A DNA stretch of 64,000 nt from Geobacter argillaceus (GCF_007830735.1 NZ_VLLN01000019.1:29566-93565), one strand, 5' to 3'. Shown: positions 27,936 to 38,176, counted from the first letter of the stretch. Notes: generated by a model from the letters alone, not told the origin. Numbers and translations are program-made.

Positions 27936-28534
27936 AACAACAACGACTACTCGAAGTTTGCACTTCAACAATTAATTAACACTGTTCTGCTTGACCAATC
28001 CGATACAAAAAAGAGCTGTTCCGCTTGATCGGCGAGACAACCCGGCCCAACACAACCTTTCCCTGCGATCGCTACCTGACTGATTTCAGCAGATGTCAGC
28101 CACCCTCATAGCGTAACCACCAGACCAACCGAGCCTCCATGACAAAAACTTTCGATCGGCTGTATACCAGAGAGGAACAACGGGCTTGATGAAAGAAGTA
28201 CGCCCCAATCGCTTCGACAACATGTCCTGGAACCAAACAACCGTCTGATTTGCGGACACCTCACCACGACAATCGCAGACGATCAGATCCCGTCGGAACC
28301 GCCCCCCCTCCCCTGCCCCCACTCAGGTAGCAATCGTCGTTGATGATGAATATGACGGATAAATCCTGCACAGGCCCTTTGCGGGTGCCGGTCGCTGGCT
28401 TGAGGGAAGGGCTCAACAAACCCGTCCTGTGGAGACAGGCCGTGGATGAACGTGGATCGGGGCAATGCCAGAAGACGGGAATAACTGGGGCCTTGGTAAA
28501 TCCGGTAGGTGGCGTACATGGGATAAGGACGTTG

Positions 28535-29824
28535 TCACTCTGGAGTGGGCAGATCATTGCCATTGAAGCTCCGGAGCGGAATCTGCGGCTCATCGAGCAA
28601 TAAACCCAACTTGCCGGCGAGCCAGCGGGTAGTTGTCGCCTGGATCAATATGGTCAGGAGAATGGTAATGAATGTGACTGAAGCGATAATCTCGCCACCG
28701 GGCACCTTCATCCCGAGCAGCATGCCGGCCAGTGCCCCCGGGATCACCCCGGTTTCACGGGTCCAACTCATGAACAACATTTCCTTCAGACTCCATCTGG
28801 TGCGACGGTCAGGGAGTGCGCAACAGAAGACCGTGACCGGCCGGGCGATGAACATAAAGACCAGGACCAGGGCAATGCCGCCCCAGAGATATTTCCCGAT
28901 CAGGGCGAAGTTCACCTGGCTCCCGAGCAGGATGAAGATGAACATGCGCATAATGAGAGAAGTGGTCAGCACGAAGTCTTCGAGCTTCTCCTGTTCCTGC
29001 TCTTCCATCGTGAAGCCAAAGGTATCCTTGTTGCCAAGCATGATGCCGAAGACAAAGACCGCCATAAAGCCGCTGGCATGCATGCTTTCCGCACTCATGT
29101 AGGCCCCGACAACCGCCATGAGGGTGACCAGCGGCGCATACTCCAGGAGGAATCCGAATTTTTCATGGGCGATCAGAAATGCCGCGGCATAGCCGAGAAC
29201 GCCCCCGATCAGCACCCCGATCAATGCGTTGCTGACCAGGCTGAATGTTGCCGCGCCGAGCGAAAAGGGTCCGCCGGTGCCAAGGGCGACCCCCATTATG
29301 GTGAAGGTAACAATGGCGCCCATGGCATCGTTGAAGGCAGATTCGCTCATGACGGTCTGGGCAACGCGGTCCTTGATCCGCACCTGCTTGAAGACCGGCA
29401 CCAGTGTCGCCGGGTCGGTGGAGGCGATGGTACTCCCCAGGAGCAGTGCCGTGATCAGCGGCATTCCGAGGAACTGGAGAGCGGCAAGACCGGCGATGGC
29501 TGTCGTTATAAGCACACCGACAGTGGAAATGATCACGATGGTGATCCAGACCTCCTTCAGCACCTTCAGCCGCAGGCCGGCCCCGCCATCGAAAAGGATA
29601 TAGGAAGAGCCAAAAATGAGGATCAACTGATTGATGGTGGAATCGGCCCTGACATCGATCACTCCCGCCAGTTCCGGACCCAGCCCTATGCCGATAAGGA
29701 GAAAGACAACTACGTCAGGTACCTTGAACTTTTGCGCCAGGATACCGCTGAAGGAACCGGCCAGCAGGATGATACCAACAATGAAAAGGATTTGTTTCGC
29801 CGCATGGATGGCCGTTGATTCCAT
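28535..29824 (-). CDS. cation:proton antiporter (CPA1 family, K+/Na+:H+)
   Basis: 429 residues with 12-13 predicted helices. GSSYILFDGGAGLRLKVLKE, ALLLGSTIASTDPATLVPVF and SESAFNDAMGAIVTFTIMG include the paired acidic residues (the ND pair) of CPA1 exchangers, and WTRETGVIPGALAGML the conserved Arg helix. It would exchange monovalent cations for protons at the inner membrane. The C-terminus lacks a long regulatory domain. A universal stress protein lies 24 bp upstream on the same strand, probably cotranscribed. Confidence 0.9.
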   Translation of the reverse strand: MESTAIHAAKQILFIVGIILLAGSFSGILAQKFKVPDVVVFLLIGIGLGPELAGVIDVRADSTINQLILIFGSSYILFDGGAGLRLKVLKEVWITIVIISTVGVLITTAIAGLAALQFLGMPLITALLLGSTIASTDPATLVPVFKQVRIKDRVAQTVMSESAFNDAMGAIVTFTIMGVALGTGGPFSLGAATFSLVSNALIGVLIGGVLGYAAAFLIAHEKFGFLLEYAPLVTLMAVVGAYMSAESMHASGFMAVFVFGIMLGNKDTFGFTMEEQEQEKLEDFVLTTSLIMRMFIFILLGSQVNFALIGKYLWGGIALVLVFMFIARPVTVFCCALPDRRTRWSLKEMLFMSWTRETGVIPGALAGMLLGMKVPGGEIIASVTFITILLTILIQATTTRWLAGKLGLLLDEPQIPLRSFNGNDLPTPE

Positions 29825-29848
29825 CTACATCCCGCCTTTGATCTGATT

Positions 29849-30658
29849 TCAATGGGACATTAACACCGGCAGTGTCATGTGATCAAAAAAATCCTTGGCT
29901 ACCGGGCCGAGATCGTATTTCCCACGGGAGATTTGGGCATAGACGCCCATGACAATAAGGTCGCAGGAATTTTCCCAGGCATAATTCATCAATAAATTGG
30001 CAACCGGAATGTTCTTCATCACGATATGTGCTTCTTTGACCCTGATAGCATGACGTTCCAGGTTGACACGAATACCGCCATCCGTCCGCTCCTCGGAACC
30101 TTGTTCATCGGGATCCCTTATCGTGAGCACGGACACCTCTTCGGCATTCAGCAGGAAAGGTAGCGCATCATTTACTGCCCGTGCTGCAGCACGTCCGGCT
30201 TTCCAAGCCACAATTGCGCGCTTGCCAACGGTAGCGAACGTCCCCGTATACGGCACCACGAGTACCGGTCGCCCCGCGCCCACGACAATCCGTTGGGGCA
30301 AATCGGGAGGCACATCCCCTGGCAGGACGCCCGGATCTGTCTGGCCAACAATAATCAGATCTTTTGAGTGTGCATAGTGATTGAGGACCACCTCCATGCC
30401 GACACCGACTCGTGCCCAATCAGCGGATACCCATTCTGCGCTGATATCAGCCTCACCTGTTTTCTGTACAAACTTCGCTTCCGCTTGCGCTTCATCCTGT
30501 TTCACCCTTATGCTTTGCGATTCGTACGGGGAATGGGTAATTATGTAAAGTCCCGTCAGATGTGCCTCATGCTCCCTGGCGAGTTTAATTGCAAGTTCAA
30601 GCCTGTTTGCGCACTGTTGTGAATTATCGATATGAACGAGAATATCTTTGAACTTCAT
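29849..30658 (-). CDS. tandem universal stress protein (UspA family)
   Basis: 269 residues made of two Usp domains: residues 1-140 start MKFKDILVHIDNSQQCANRL and residues 150-269 start KRAIVAWKAGRAAARAVNDA. The second ends LIVMGVYAQISRGKYDLGPV, where the usual G-x2-G-x9-G-S/T ATP motif is degenerate. Such proteins respond to stress and sometimes gate neighbouring transporters. Coupling with the antiporter gene 24 bp downstream fits that idea (inference). A GAGAG-type ribosome site precedes the start. Confidence 0.88.
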   Translation of the reverse strand: MKFKDILVHIDNSQQCANRLELAIKLAREHEAHLTGLYIITHSPYESQSIRVKQDEAQAEAKFVQKTGEADISAEWVSADWARVGVGMEVVLNHYAHSKDLIIVGQTDPGVLPGDVPPDLPQRIVVGAGRPVLVVPYTGTFATVGKRAIVAWKAGRAAARAVNDALPFLLNAEEVSVLTIRDPDEQGSEERTDGGIRVNLERHAIRVKEAHIVMKNIPVANLLMNYAWENSCDLIVMGVYAQISRGKYDLGPVAKDFFDHMTLPVLMSH

Positions 30659-30787
30659 GAGAGCCTCCCAGGCTTTCAGTAACCGCGGAACGGAATCTTA
30701 CCACTGAATCTACGCGGAGCCAGCTAAGATTATTGGCCACCACCTGCAGTTGCCGGAAAAGTGGCCGGTAACTTCCTGTAATGGGAG

Positions 30788-31492
30788 TTACGGATGCGCA
30801 ACGCGTACGCCGACCCATTTTTCCAGAACAGAGAGATTGCCAAGCAGGTCGGAGCATTGGGCGTTATGCACTACGCGGCCGCGTTCCAGCACTATGGCTC
30901 GATGCGTCAAGCACAAAGCCTGTTCAACGTGCTGTTCGACCAAAATCAGGGACTGCCCTTCGTCGCGGATCATGCGTTGAATTGAAATGCAGAGTTCGTC
31001 GGCGATCACCGGCGCAAGTCCTTCCAACGGTTCGTCAAGCAGTAACACTTTCGGGTTAAGCATCAGGGCACGCCCAATCGCAAGCATCTGCTGCTCACCG
31101 CCCGACAACTGATTACCGAAGTTTCTGCGTCGTTCCTGAAGACGCGGGAACAGTGCATAGATCGATTTCAGGTCCCACTTTCCGGGCAAAGCGGTTACCG
31201 TCAGGTTTTCCTCGACAGTCAGCGACTTGAATATTTCACGCTCCTGCGGTACCCAGCCGAGACCAGCGCGTGCGCGAGCATGCTGAGGCACTTTCACAAG
31301 GTCCTGCCCACACCAGCGTATCGAACCACGATGCACCTTGGTATGCCCCATGACCGTCAACAACAGCGAACTCTTGCCGACGCCGTTACGACCAAGCAGC
31401 GCAATGCTTTCGCCCTCAGCCATCGTCAGCGAACAGTCATCGATAACAATCGCCTCACCGTATCCGGCGTACACATGTTCAAGCGTCAGCAT
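30788..31492 (-). CDS. livF: branched-chain-type ABC transporter ATPase (LivF)
   Basis: 234 residues. Walker A GRNGVGKSS, Q-loop VPQEREIFKSLTVEENL, signature LSGGEQQMLAIGRAL, Walker B VLLLDEPLEGLAP and the H-loop VEQHVE are all intact. It is the second nucleotide-binding subunit of the HAAT-family importer encoded here. The start is the ATG at 31492 (AAGGGGC upstream, product MLTLEHVYAG); the longer frame overlaps livG. It is the last gene of the operon. Confidence 0.93.
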   Translation of the reverse strand: MLTLEHVYAGYGEAIVIDDCSLTMAEGESIALLGRNGVGKSSLLLTVMGHTKVHRGSIRWCGQDLVKVPQHARARAGLGWVPQEREIFKSLTVEENLTVTALPGKWDLKSIYALFPRLQERRRNFGNQLSGGEQQMLAIGRALMLNPKVLLLDEPLEGLAPVIADELCISIQRMIRDEGQSLILVEQHVEQALCLTHRAIVLERGRVVHNAQCSDLLGNLSVLEKWVGVRVAHP

Positions 31493-31493
31493 C

Positions 31494-32252
31494 TCAGTGC
31501 CCCTTTCCCAGATACACTTCGCGTACCCTCGGATCGTCGGCAATTTCAGACGGCGTCCCCGTGACCAGTTCCTCTCCGTTGACCAGTACCGTGATGCGAT
31601 CGGCAAAATTAAACACAAGGTTCATGTCATGCTCGATCAAAAGGATGCTGATCTCCTTCGGCAATGTGTTCAACACCTCGAACAATTCATCGCTCTCTCC
31701 CTCCGGCACGCCTGCTGCCGGCTCATCCAGCAGGAGCACCTTCGGTCTGGTCGCCAGCGCCAGCGCCATTTCGAGCAGACGCTGTTTACCGTAGGCCAGC
31801 GTGTGAGTTTCGACCAGACAATCCTGGGCAAGATTGAGTTGCTCAAGCAACGCATAGGCCTCGTCTATCAACTTACTGCACCGCGATACCCCGAAAAATC
31901 TCCGTTTCAATATGTTCAACCGCTTGCGCTCCCGGACACAAATTGTGTTTGTCACCGCCTCCAGAGGAGTCAGCCGTGGGAACAACGTATTGATCTGAAA
32001 TGTTCGCGACAAGCCGCGATAAACCCGCTCATTTGGCGGAATCCGTGTGATATCCGCACCGTCGAGCCATACCGAACCGCTCGAAGGACGCAGCACGCCG
32101 GTAAGCTGGTTGATCAGGGTGGTCTTGCCGGCGCCATTCGGACCGATCAGCGCATGCCGCGCACCTGGCGCAAGCGACAGGTTGACGTCCTTCGTAACGA
32201 TGAGTCCACCGAAGGCCTTCCAAAGGTCACGAGTCTGAAGAATGGCGTTCAT
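31494..32252 (-). CDS. livG: branched-chain-type ABC transporter ATPase (LivG)
   Basis: 252 residues with Walker A GPNGAGKTT, the LivG-type RTFQINTLFPRLTPLEAV, a degenerate signature TLAYGKQRLLEMALAL and Walker B VLLLDEPAAGVPEGE. In LivG proteins the signature is usually LSYGxQRRLEIARAL, so this is within family variation. It begins AAGGAGCGTCC-ATG and overlaps the livM stop by four bases. Confidence 0.92.
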   Translation of the reverse strand: MNAILQTRDLWKAFGGLIVTKDVNLSLAPGARHALIGPNGAGKTTLINQLTGVLRPSSGSVWLDGADITRIPPNERVYRGLSRTFQINTLFPRLTPLEAVTNTICVRERKRLNILKRRFFGVSRCSKLIDEAYALLEQLNLAQDCLVETHTLAYGKQRLLEMALALATRPKVLLLDEPAAGVPEGESDELFEVLNTLPKEISILLIEHDMNLVFNFADRITVLVNGEELVTGTPSEIADDPRVREVYLGKGH

Positions 32253-33262
32253 GGACGCTCCTTGTTGCGCCAGTGTCTGTACAGATCCGCCAGTCGGCTC
32301 AGTCCACCGAGCATCCCGCCGCGCAGATAGAGTGTCATGACGATGAGTATGATACCGAGCCAAAACAGCCAGTACTGTGGATTGAGATTGGAAAGACGGT
32401 CCTGCGCCAGCATGAATACCGCTGCGCCGACAAAACCGCCGTACAACGTTGCCGTACCGCCGATAATCAGTATTATCAGCAAGTCTGCCGAACGCTGGAA
32501 GCTGAGGACATCGATGCCGACAAACTGCGTTGTCTGCGTCAGCAATGCGCCGGCGATCCCCGCGATTACCGCCGCGATAGTGTAGATGTTGGTCAGGCAG
32601 GCACTGATCGGAATCCCGATGGCAAGCGCACGGGTCTGATTCTCTCGCATGCTGCGCAGGGCAAGCCCATAGGGCGAATGCATCATGCTGCGCGTGAAGG
32701 CAAACAACAGAAAAGCTATGCCCAGTACATAGGCATAGGCCGTTTTACCGTAGAGATCGAACCCAAAAACGCCGAACAACTTGCCGACTTCAACACCCTG
32801 CAGTCCGTCCACGCCCCCCGTGTATTCCGTCGCGCTATTCGCTACCTCGAAAAGCAGCAGGCCGATGCCCAGAGTAATCATGAGACGGGTCAAGTCACCG
32901 CCGCCTCGCGACAAGAGGAAACTGCTGAGGTAGCCGGCAATACCGGCGGCGAGGCCGGCCACCAGCAGCCCCGAAAGCGGCTCGTGCCAACCGTGCGCCG
33001 CCATCAAGCCTGCCGTATAGGCGCCAATGCCGAAGAACGCGGCATGGCCGAGCGTGACTATTCCGGCGTAGCCGAGAATCATGTCGAGCGACAGGGCGAA
33101 CAGGCCGGTGATCAGAATCTGGGAGGCAAATATCAAGCTGGTCGGAAAAACGAAATAGACGCCGACCAATGCGAGCCAGAACGCAATCTCCGCCGGTTTC
33201 CAGCGTTCGCGCGCCCGCAGAAAAGAGAGGTGACGCGAATCCCGGGCCAAAGTATCACTCAT
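32249..33262 (-). CDS. livM: branched-chain-type ABC transporter permease (LivM)
   Basis: 337 residues with about ten hydrophobic helices and the LivM motif LDMILGYAGIVTLGHAAFFG, then GLALRSMRENQTRALAIGIP, the cytoplasmic coupling loop that contacts the ATPases. The last four bases overlap livG and the first four overlap livH, so the operon is tightly coupled. Confidence 0.93.
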   Translation of the reverse strand: MSDTLARDSRHLSFLRARERWKPAEIAFWLALVGVYFVFPTSLIFASQILITGLFALSLDMILGYAGIVTLGHAAFFGIGAYTAGLMAAHGWHEPLSGLLVAGLAAGIAGYLSSFLLSRGGGDLTRLMITLGIGLLLFEVANSATEYTGGVDGLQGVEVGKLFGVFGFDLYGKTAYAYVLGIAFLLFAFTRSMMHSPYGLALRSMRENQTRALAIGIPISACLTNIYTIAAVIAGIAGALLTQTTQFVGIDVLSFQRSADLLIILIIGGTATLYGGFVGAAVFMLAQDRLSNLNPQYWLFWLGIILIVMTLYLRGGMLGGLSRLADLYRHWRNKERP

Positions 33263-34128
33263 TTCGACTTCCTCCGCCCCAGGAGCCCATGGGGGAACAA
33301 TAACAACAGGAAGATCATCGCTGCATAGATGATAAATGCGCCGAGTTGCGGCACATAATATTTCCCTGCGATGTCGGCAACACCGAGAAGCAATGCCGCC
33401 AGCAAGGTGCCGAACACCGATCCGGGACCGCCAACCACCACAACAAGTAGAAAGTACACGAGATATTTGATTGCAAAGTTAGGGTCCAACCCGAGCACGT
33501 CCACGCCCAGCGCTCCTCCCAAGCCGGCAAGGCCGCTGCCGAGCGCAAACGTCATCTGGAATACCCGTTCGACCCGGATACCCATCGACTCGGCTGTCCG
33601 CTGATTGTCGACCGAAGCGCGAATCCTGGCCCCGAAACGGGTGCGTTCAAGACCAAATACCAGTGCAAGCGTGATCCCTGCAACAATCGCCATCAGGAAC
33701 AGCCGATACCGCGACAGATCGAGTCCCAGTACGCTATACTGACCGCTCAGCCACTCAGGGATAACCACCGGCTGCTGCCCCGGTCCCCACAAAAATGTCG
33801 TCCCGGCGGTGGCGACGAAAATGATGCCGACCGACAACAGCACCTGATCGAGCGGCGTGCTCTTGTAAAGCTGCCGGTAGAGAGTCCGTTCGAGAACAAG
33901 ACTCCCCACCGCAACAATGCAGAACACGATGGGCAGAGCCGGAAGAAAACCGATTCCGGCCTTTGACATCAACGTTACCAACAGATACCCACCGGCCATT
34001 GCAAACGCGCCATGGGCAAGATTGTTGAATCCCATCAGGCCAAGCGTAATTGACAGTCCGACAGAGATCACGAACAGCAAGGCACCGTAGGCCAAACCGT
34101 CGAAAAGGACTCCGAGTAAACTAAGCAT
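33259..34128 (-). CDS. livH: branched-chain-type ABC transporter permease (LivH)
   Basis: 289 residues; LivH hallmarks are FDGLAYGALLFVISVGLSIT, LGLMGFNNLAHGAFAMAGGY and the coupling loop RTRFGARIRASVDNQRTAES. With LivM it forms the membrane channel. Separated by 36 bp from livK upstream. Confidence 0.93.
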   Translation of the reverse strand: MLSLLGVLFDGLAYGALLFVISVGLSITLGLMGFNNLAHGAFAMAGGYLLVTLMSKAGIGFLPALPIVFCIVAVGSLVLERTLYRQLYKSTPLDQVLLSVGIIFVATAGTTFLWGPGQQPVVIPEWLSGQYSVLGLDLSRYRLFLMAIVAGITLALVFGLERTRFGARIRASVDNQRTAESMGIRVERVFQMTFALGSGLAGLGGALGVDVLGLDPNFAIKYLVYFLLVVVVGGPGSVFGTLLAALLLGVADIAGKYYVPQLGAFIIYAAMIFLLLLFPHGLLGRRKSK

Positions 34129-34164
34129 AGTTTGACCTTTGATCCACGTTGGTGGAGATAACTA

Positions 34165-35367
34165 TCATTTGCCCGGATCCTTCACCGCGTTAAATGTCTC
34201 GAACTCGACGTTGTAATAATGGCCGTCCACCTTCTTTACTTCGCGGATATAGATGTTCTGAACAACGTCCCTGGTAGCAGCGTCTATCTGGATCGGGCCA
34301 CGAGGGCTGTTCAGCTTCATCCCTTTGAGTACGGCCATCGCCTTGTCGCCATCTATTTTACCGTTCAACTGTTTGATCACATTATAGATCGCCGCCATAC
34401 CGTCATAGCCACCAACTGCCATGAAGTTCGGTCGCTGGGGGTCAAACTTGCTGTAGGCCGCAAGAAAATTCTTATTTTCCGGAGACTTGTGGGCTACGGA
34501 GTATTGATGTGACGATATCACGCCCAGCGCGTGATCTCCCAGCGCATCCTGCACCGCGTCGTCCATCACGTCACCGGTTGAAAGCAGCTTAATGCCCGAC
34601 TTGGCCAGACCACGCTCGTTGTAGGTCTTCATGAAAGCAACAGCCATCTCGCCGGGCATTACGAACGCGAACACCGCCTGCGGCTTGGCGTCCTTAATGC
34701 GCTGCACGTAGGGGCCGAACTCCGGGCTCTTCAACGGCACACGTGACTCGCCGACCACCTCGCCACCCATTTTCGTGAATGCCTTCTTAAAGGCAGCTTC
34801 AGCGTCGTGGCCCGGGCCGTAGTCGGCGACAAGCGTATATATCTTGCGATAGCCTTTCTTGAACGCCCACTGCGCCATCGGCTCGGTGACCTGGGGCAGC
34901 GTCATCGACACCCTGGCGAAGTAGGGCGACTTGGTCGTTATTATCGAGGTCGCCGCGTTCATGATGATGGTCGGTTTTTTCGCTTCGGTCACGAGCGGTG
35001 CTATTGCAAGCGCATTTGGAGTGAAGCCGAGGCCGGCAATGAAGTCGACTTTGTCCTTGACTATCAGTTCCTGCGCAAGTCGTTTTGCAACATCGGGCAC
35101 AGGGCCGGTAGTATCCCGGATGATAAGCTCGACCTTCTTCCCCGCGACCGTATCGCCATGCACCTTCATGTACGCTTTGGCGCCGCCGACAATATGCCGC
35201 CCGAAATCAGCGAAAGTACCGGTCATCTCGGTAATGATCCCGACCTTGATCGTGTCCCCCGCGGCATAGGCCTGGTCGGTTGCAAGTGCAACTATTCCGC
35301 ACATCACCATGAGAAAAACCGCAACACCATGAACAATCGTCAACAAATTGTGTCTCTGTTTTTCCAT
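34165..35367 (-). CDS. livK: ABC transporter substrate-binding protein (LivK/aromatic-acid type)
   Basis: 400 residues. The signal peptide ends ATDQAYAAG, with mature start DTIKVGIITEMTGTFADFG. The type I periplasmic binding fold follows (VELIIRDTTGPVPDVAKRLA, KVDFIAGLGFTPNALAIAPL). In anaerobic aromatic degraders, members of this family bind benzoate-like acids as well as amino acids. Because the gene sits behind a sigma-54 promoter and beside an aromatic CoA ligase, an aromatic acid ligand is my preferred reading (inference). A GGAGG ribosome site precedes the start. It is the first gene of livKHMGF. Confidence 0.92.
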   Translation of the reverse strand: MEKQRHNLLTIVHGVAVFLMVMCGIVALATDQAYAAGDTIKVGIITEMTGTFADFGRHIVGGAKAYMKVHGDTVAGKKVELIIRDTTGPVPDVAKRLAQELIVKDKVDFIAGLGFTPNALAIAPLVTEAKKPTIIMNAATSIITTKSPYFARVSMTLPQVTEPMAQWAFKKGYRKIYTLVADYGPGHDAEAAFKKAFTKMGGEVVGESRVPLKSPEFGPYVQRIKDAKPQAVFAFVMPGEMAVAFMKTYNERGLAKSGIKLLSTGDVMDDAVQDALGDHALGVISSHQYSVAHKSPENKNFLAAYSKFDPQRPNFMAVGGYDGMAAIYNVIKQLNGKIDGDKAMAVLKGMKLNSPRGPIQIDAATRDVVQNIYIREVKKVDGHYYNVEFETFNAVKDPGK

Positions 35368-35661
35368 CCTGAGCCTCCTTTAGAAGTAAAACTCCGCCCC
35401 TAGTTGAACCACAATTGGTCCACGTAGTATTCTTGTACCATTTTACACCTTTCCTGTAAAGCCAGTACTGGTACGTTGTTTTAAAATTTACCGACAATAC
35501 ATTACCACGACTTACAACACTCCATCACCACACCTGCTCCACAACTCAAAAAACTGAGACAAACTGACCAACTGCGCCAGAAACAAGCCAACGCCACATT
35601 CCAGCCATTTATGATACTTGACTTGATTATCAAATAACACTGTTTTCCGAATCACAGACTT

Positions 35662-35677
35662 TGCAATTTCAGTACCA
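35662..35677 (-). promoter_or_regulatory. sigma-54 promoter of livKHMGF
   Basis: The minus strand reads TGGTAC-TGAAA-TTGCA, one base from the -24/-12 consensus TGGCAC-N5-TTGCA, with exact GG-N10-GC spacing. Transcription would start near 35650 and read into livK with a leader of about 280 bases. A sigma-54 activator gene lies immediately upstream. Confidence 0.72.
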
Positions 35678-35847
35678 GCCATACCGACCACAGAAGCCAA
35701 TTGAACGGCACGGGGACCGGGCAGAATACGCCAACATCATAGCAACTTGGATCGGGATCATGAAATCCTACCACACAGCACCCTTCCGGCAACTCAGCAG
35801 TGCTGTCCTGAATACAAACAGTCGTATGTTTTCCATACAACCGAACG

Positions 35848-35881
35848 CAAAAAGCCCCTGGCAACGAAAAGCCAGGGGCTT
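35848..35881 (-). terminator. rho-independent terminator of the CBS/PAS activator gene
   Basis: AAGCCCCTGGC / GCCAGGGGCTT, an 11-bp perfect stem, followed on the minus strand by TTTTTGCG; 43 bp after the stop codon. Confidence 0.88.
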
Positions 35882-35923
35882 GAACAATCCAACCGGTACT
35901 GATCCTATTACAACGCCAACGAA

Positions 35924-37960
35924 CTACTGGCCCTGCGAAAGCTTTTCATACAGTTTCGACCTGCTGATTCCCAACAACCTCGCGGCCTTGGATTTGTTCC
36001 CCTGAGCTTCTGCCAGGACGGCCTGGATAGCCTCCTGTTCGATATCGGCCAAACTCCTGCCCGCTTTCATGGCAACCTTCTCCGGCAGCCTGATCTCCTC
36101 AGGCACATCACGAAGATCAATCAGGCCACTCTCGACATAATTCAACATTCTTTCGATAATATTTTCCAACTCCCTGATGTTGCCCGGCCAGTCATACTGG
36201 ACCAATGCCTCCAAAGCGGCATCCGTGATGCCACTGACCCGCTTGGTAAACAGGCTGTTGTATTTTCGTATGAAATGATCGGCAAGAACCGGAATATCCT
36301 GCTTCCGTTCACGCAGAGAAGGGATTTTGAACTCGATGACGTTTATCCTGAAATAAAGGTCCTCCCTGAACTTGCCTTCGGCCACAAGACGCTTCAGATC
36401 CCGGTTCGTCGCGGCAATGATCCTCACATCGACCTTACGCGTCTTGACATCGCCGACTCTCTCGACCTCTTTTTCCTGAATCACCCGCAACAGTTTGCCC
36501 TGAAGCAACAGTGGCATGTCGCCTATTTCGTCGAGAAAAATTGTGCCGCCACCAGCCAGCTCAAACTTGCCCGGCTTGCCCTGCTTACGCGCGCCGGTAA
36601 AAGCGCCATCCTCATACCCGAACAGCTCGGCTTCGGCAAGCTCGGCCGGAATGGCCGAACAGTTGACTTTGATGAACGGTTCCTTGCGCCGATTGGACGC
36701 ATTGTGGATGGAGTGCGCGAACAGCTCTTTGCCGGTACCGCTTTCCCCGGTGATGAGCACTGTGGAGTTGCTTCGCGCAACCTGGATAATCCGAGATTTG
36801 ATGTTTGCGATAAGGTCGTTGTTGCACACGATACTGCTGATGGTGTAACTGGTGCCGTTGACCTTGTACAGTTCGTCCTTGTAATAATCCAGTTGCATGT
36901 TCAGCCGGTTCAGCTGCTGCATCACATCGGCCAGTTGATCCAGGTCCTCGTAAATCTTTATCACGACCCCCTTGACATTGCCTTCCTTGGTAATGGGCAA
37001 CGAAGAGATGACGCATGGTTTGCCATTGATTTCCAGCACCTTCAACACCAGATTGTTATCCGTCATGGGGATGAATCTGCTTATGTTCTGGCCGATAATC
37101 TGATCCCTTGCCGCTCCCACCTTAGCGCAGAAGCGTGCATTGGCCAACGTGATCTGACCCTGCTCATCCAGGACGGCCACCCCTTCGTAGGCCACCTCCA
37201 ACACTGTCTCCAAGGTCATTTTAAGCTCTTTTACGGCCCCCAGCTCATGGGCAACTCCCTCGACATCGGTCAGATCCTGGATAACGAAAATGACCCCCTT
37301 GACCCTGTTGTTTTTATATATCGGTACTGCCGTGGCAATCAACTTCAGGGACTTATGCTCGATCTTGCGGGGGGCAATCCAGTTGCCATTGGTAACGGGG
37401 GTAAAATTACCTTTCAAGTCACAAAGATACTCGCCAATGTATTTCCCCGTCCGAATATCCTGCAGGATGTCCTTGGCGTATTGATTTGCCAGGGTGATAA
37501 ACCCGGCATCGTTAGTCGCCAGGATACCAGCCGGTACATTTTCAATCACGCCGGACAGTTCTTTGTACAGATACTCGGTACGATCAAGAAGATCAATGAC
37601 CGTACTCGCCTGGGTAAGAAAGCCGATAGGTTCATGGTCCATATTGACGACAACGGTCTGTCCGACCTGGCACGTTTGCAGCCAATGGGATATTTCTTCC
37701 AACGTATCATAGGACTTGTCTTCACGCAGGTACACCACATCCCTGATGTAGTAGTTGTCAATGGCCGTATCGAGACTGATATCGTTCAACAGGCAATCAA
37801 GCAGATTGGTGCGGCTGAAAAAGCCGATCAGTTTCCCGGTCCCATCGACGACAGGCACGCCGTTCAGCTTGGAACTTTTGAACAACTCCAAAGCCTTACG
37901 TATGCTGTCGTGAGGGCACATCTGAATTGAGGTGGAAATCATGATTTCAGTAACCAGCAT
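35924..37960 (-). CDS. sigma-54-dependent activator with CBS pair and PAS domains
   Basis: 678 residues. Residues 1-120 form two CBS motifs ([39 protein letters not shown]), usually a sensor of adenosine nucleotides. Two PAS-like domains follow (about 135-240 and 255-365), then AAA+ with Walker A GESGTGKE, an intact GAFTGA sigma-54 loop and Walker [13 protein letters not shown], and a C-terminal Fis-type HTH ([20 protein letters not shown]). It should activate nearby sigma-54 promoters such as those of livK and the CoA ligase. The ATG at 37960 has GGGGAG upstream; the frame is open to 38059 but unconserved. Confidence 0.93.
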   Translation of the reverse strand: MLVTEIMISTSIQMCPHDSIRKALELFKSSKLNGVPVVDGTGKLIGFFSRTNLLDCLLNDISLDTAIDNYYIRDVVYLREDKSYDTLEEISHWLQTCQVGQTVVVNMDHEPIGFLTQASTVIDLLDRTEYLYKELSGVIENVPAGILATNDAGFITLANQYAKDILQDIRTGKYIGEYLCDLKGNFTPVTNGNWIAPRKIEHKSLKLIATAVPIYKNNRVKGVIFVIQDLTDVEGVAHELGAVKELKMTLETVLEVAYEGVAVLDEQGQITLANARFCAKVGAARDQIIGQNISRFIPMTDNNLVLKVLEINGKPCVISSLPITKEGNVKGVVIKIYEDLDQLADVMQQLNRLNMQLDYYKDELYKVNGTSYTISSIVCNNDLIANIKSRIIQVARSNSTVLITGESGTGKELFAHSIHNASNRRKEPFIKVNCSAIPAELAEAELFGYEDGAFTGARKQGKPGKFELAGGGTIFLDEIGDMPLLLQGKLLRVIQEKEVERVGDVKTRKVDVRIIAATNRDLKRLVAEGKFREDLYFRINVIEFKIPSLRERKQDIPVLADHFIRKYNSLFTKRVSGITDAALEALVQYDWPGNIRELENIIERMLNYVESGLIDLRDVPEEIRLPEKVAMKAGRSLADIEQEAIQAVLAEAQGNKSKAARLLGISRSKLYEKLSQGQ

Positions 37961-38056
37961 TAACCATCTCCCCTTGCAACAAGTAACCAGCTGCCTGATT
38001 ATCCAGCTCCCGGACTGATCCGGGAACTCCATGAGAAACACCACGTTACAGTAACA

Positions 38057-38105
38057 CAAAAATGCCCTTTACCTGTCTGAAAATAGACGATAAAGGGCAT
38101 TTTTT
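38057..38105. terminator. bidirectional terminator between ligase gene and activator gene
   Basis: AAAAATGCCCTTTA / TAAAGGGCATTTTTT with an inner TGTCT/AGACG extension. T-runs occur on both strands; it should terminate the ligase transcript on the minus strand. Confidence 0.85.
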
Positions 38106-38176
38106 CAGCTTCGGGCGTCCGGCCTGGTGCGCCATGCCCGCCTCATCTGCCGACCGTGGCATGAAACGCCGTGCGG

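Larger units (their letters stand above)
27752..28534. other. long intergenic region upstream of buk
   Basis: 783 bp. The first 200 bp upstream of buk hold a possible operator (27858-27875, GTACTTT / AAAGTAC) and a weak sigma-54-like element (27920-27936). The remainder (28.0-28.5 kb) has several short open frames on both strands that overlap each other, lack ribosome sites and resemble no family; I see no gene there. Confidence 0.5.
35368..35923. other. regulatory region upstream of livK and 3' of the CBS/PAS activator
   Basis: 556 bp without a gene. It holds the livK promoter (35662-35677), the terminator of the activator gene (35848-35881) and an inverted pair GTACCA...TGGTAC (35436-35475) between promoter and livK. 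Confidence 0.6.

Noticed and set aside
28086..28593. Several overlapping short frames upstream of the antiporter gene
   Set aside because: No ribosome sites, no recognisable domains, heavy overlap on both strands; treated as non-coding.
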